DNA of 64,000 nt from Qipengyuania intermedia (GTDB lineage: Bacteria; Pseudomonadota; Alphaproteobacteria; Sphingomonadales; Sphingomonadaceae). The translations under genes and the position numbers were made by a program. Of this stretch, positions 63,440 through 64,000 are shown piece after piece. The stretch lies in the NCBI RefSeq assembly GCF_019711615.1, contig NZ_JAIGNS010000001.1, positions 558,001-622,000 on the forward strand. The letters are read 5' to 3'. The notes below the pieces were generated by a model. That model ran no database searches, was not told the DNA's origin, and worked only from the letters and a program-made list of their open reading frames with translations. Position 1 is the first letter of the stretch, and every line of letters starts with the position of its first letter.

Positions 63440-64000
63440 ATGACAGGACAATTCCAGCTTACCGAAGAGCAGCTCGCGATCCAGGAAATGGCGCAGCGCT
63501 TCACCGCCGATAACATCACGCCCTTCGCCGGCGAATGGGATGAGAAGAGCCATTTCCCGCGCGACGTGATCAAGAGCACCGCCGAACTCGGCTTCGGCGC
63601 GATCTACGTCTCGGAGGAAAGCGGCGGCATCGGCCTCGGGCGTCTCGAAGCCGCGCTGATCATGGAAGCCATGGCATATGGCTGCCCGACGACCAGCGCC
63701 TTCATCTCGATCCACAACATGGCGAGCTGGATGATCGACCAGTTCGGATCGCAGGACGTGAAGGACCGCTACCTTCCCGACCTCGTCAGCATGGAAAAGA
63801 TCGCCAGCTACTGCCTGACCGAACCCGGCAGCGGCTCCGACGCAGCCGGCCTCAAGACCAGCGCCGTCCTGGATGGCGACCATTACGTTTTGAACGGCAC
63901 CAAGCAGTTCATCTCGGGCGGCGGCGTCAACGACGTCTACGTCACCATGGTCCGCACCTCCGATCACAAGACCAAGGGCATCACCTGCCTGGTGATCGAC
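63440..64000 (+). CDS. Acyl-CoA dehydrogenase, N-terminal part
   Basis: This gene runs off the right edge. The first 187 residues match acyl-CoA dehydrogenases: an N-terminal helical domain (LTEEQLAIQEMAQRF) and the FAD/substrate signature YCLTEPGSGSDAA, then a beta domain starting VLNGTKQFISGG. The SHFPRDVIKSTAELGF region resembles isobutyryl- or short-branched-chain enzymes. Together with mmsA this suggests valine degradation. The catalytic Glu lies outside the window. Confidence 0.93.
   Translation, partial: MTGQFQLTEEQLAIQEMAQRFTADNITPFAGEWDEKSHFPRDVIKSTAELGFGAIYVSEESGGIGLGRLEAALIMEAMAYGCPTTSAFISIHNMASWMIDQFGSQDVKDRYLPDLVSMEKIASYCLTEPGSGSDAAGLKTSAVLDGDHYVLNGTKQFISGGGVNDVYVTMVRTSDHKTKGITCLVID

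Overview
The window looks like a chromosomal segment of a high-GC alphaproteobacterium of the order Sphingomonadales, most likely Erythrobacteraceae (Erythrobacter, Qipengyuania or a relative). This is inferred from gene content: a crtY-crtI-crtB carotenoid cluster, a TonB-dependent receptor, paired DUF885 lipoproteins, a MipA-like porin, a Tat-dependent PhoX-like protein, and GC-rich coding sequence with very large non-coding shadow ORFs on the opposite strand. I see no prophage, insertion sequence, CRISPR array, rRNA or replication origin. The only RNA gene I can support is one tRNA-Gly(CCC). Most of the window is ordinary, tightly packed chromosome.

Layout. 1-5.7 kb: the start of an ArsC-type reductase, a siderophore receptor with a possible Fur site, a three-gene unit on the minus strand (class II aldolase, zinc ribbon, orphan [2Fe-2S] subunit), and a MATE exporter. 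5.7-14.1 kb: a chemotaxis-type signalling block, cheA-cheW-cheY-cheB-cheR, then a membrane GGDEF-EAL protein and a methyl-accepting protein, closed by a strong terminator. 14.1-18.6 kb: a LacI-type regulator upstream of a large exported beta-propeller/amidohydrolase. 18.7-21.9 kb: a PilZ protein followed by a polysaccharide flippase and a polymerase-like protein. 22-27.3 kb: a Baeyer-Villiger-type monooxygenase, a CinA-N protein and a giant DUF2339 membrane protein.

27.3-31.3 kb: rplK-rplA and secE-nusG, both on the minus strand but separated by plus-strand pspA and a CPBP protease. 31.5-41.3 kb: an AGCS symporter, an uncatalogued 49-residue gene, two tandem DUF885 lipoproteins, an exported amidohydrolase divergent from an S9 peptidase, and a small membrane protein. 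Several of these exported hydrolases suggest peptide scavenging. 41.3-46.6 kb: a MipA/OmpV protein divergent from the carotenoid operon crtY-crtI-LOG-crtB, in which a LOG-family nucleotide hydrolase is translationally coupled between carotenoid genes.

46.6-50.7 kb: an NTF2-like exported protein and the two subunits of an acyl-CoA carboxylase. The alpha subunit carries an internal ~670-bp block of clearly lower GC. 50.6-57.6 kb: an MFS exporter, dinB, NUDIX, pgl, Dps, a degenerate GDT1-like membrane protein, a PhoX-like protein, an SDR and tRNA-Gly. 57.7-64 kb: a cysteine synthase-like PLP enzyme with a DUF819 membrane protein, then mmsA and, at the right edge, an acyl-CoA dehydrogenase. The last two fit valine/branched-chain catabolism. 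Between them sit two small lipoproteins, an I78-type inhibitor and a RidA protein.

The observations I would check first are the mosaic carboxylase alpha subunit, the LOG gene with a probable CTG start for crtB, the unusual CheA architecture with a motif shared by the chemotaxis-block promoters, the similar membrane hairpins of the GGDEF-EAL and MCP proteins, and the split ribosomal/secE-nusG block.
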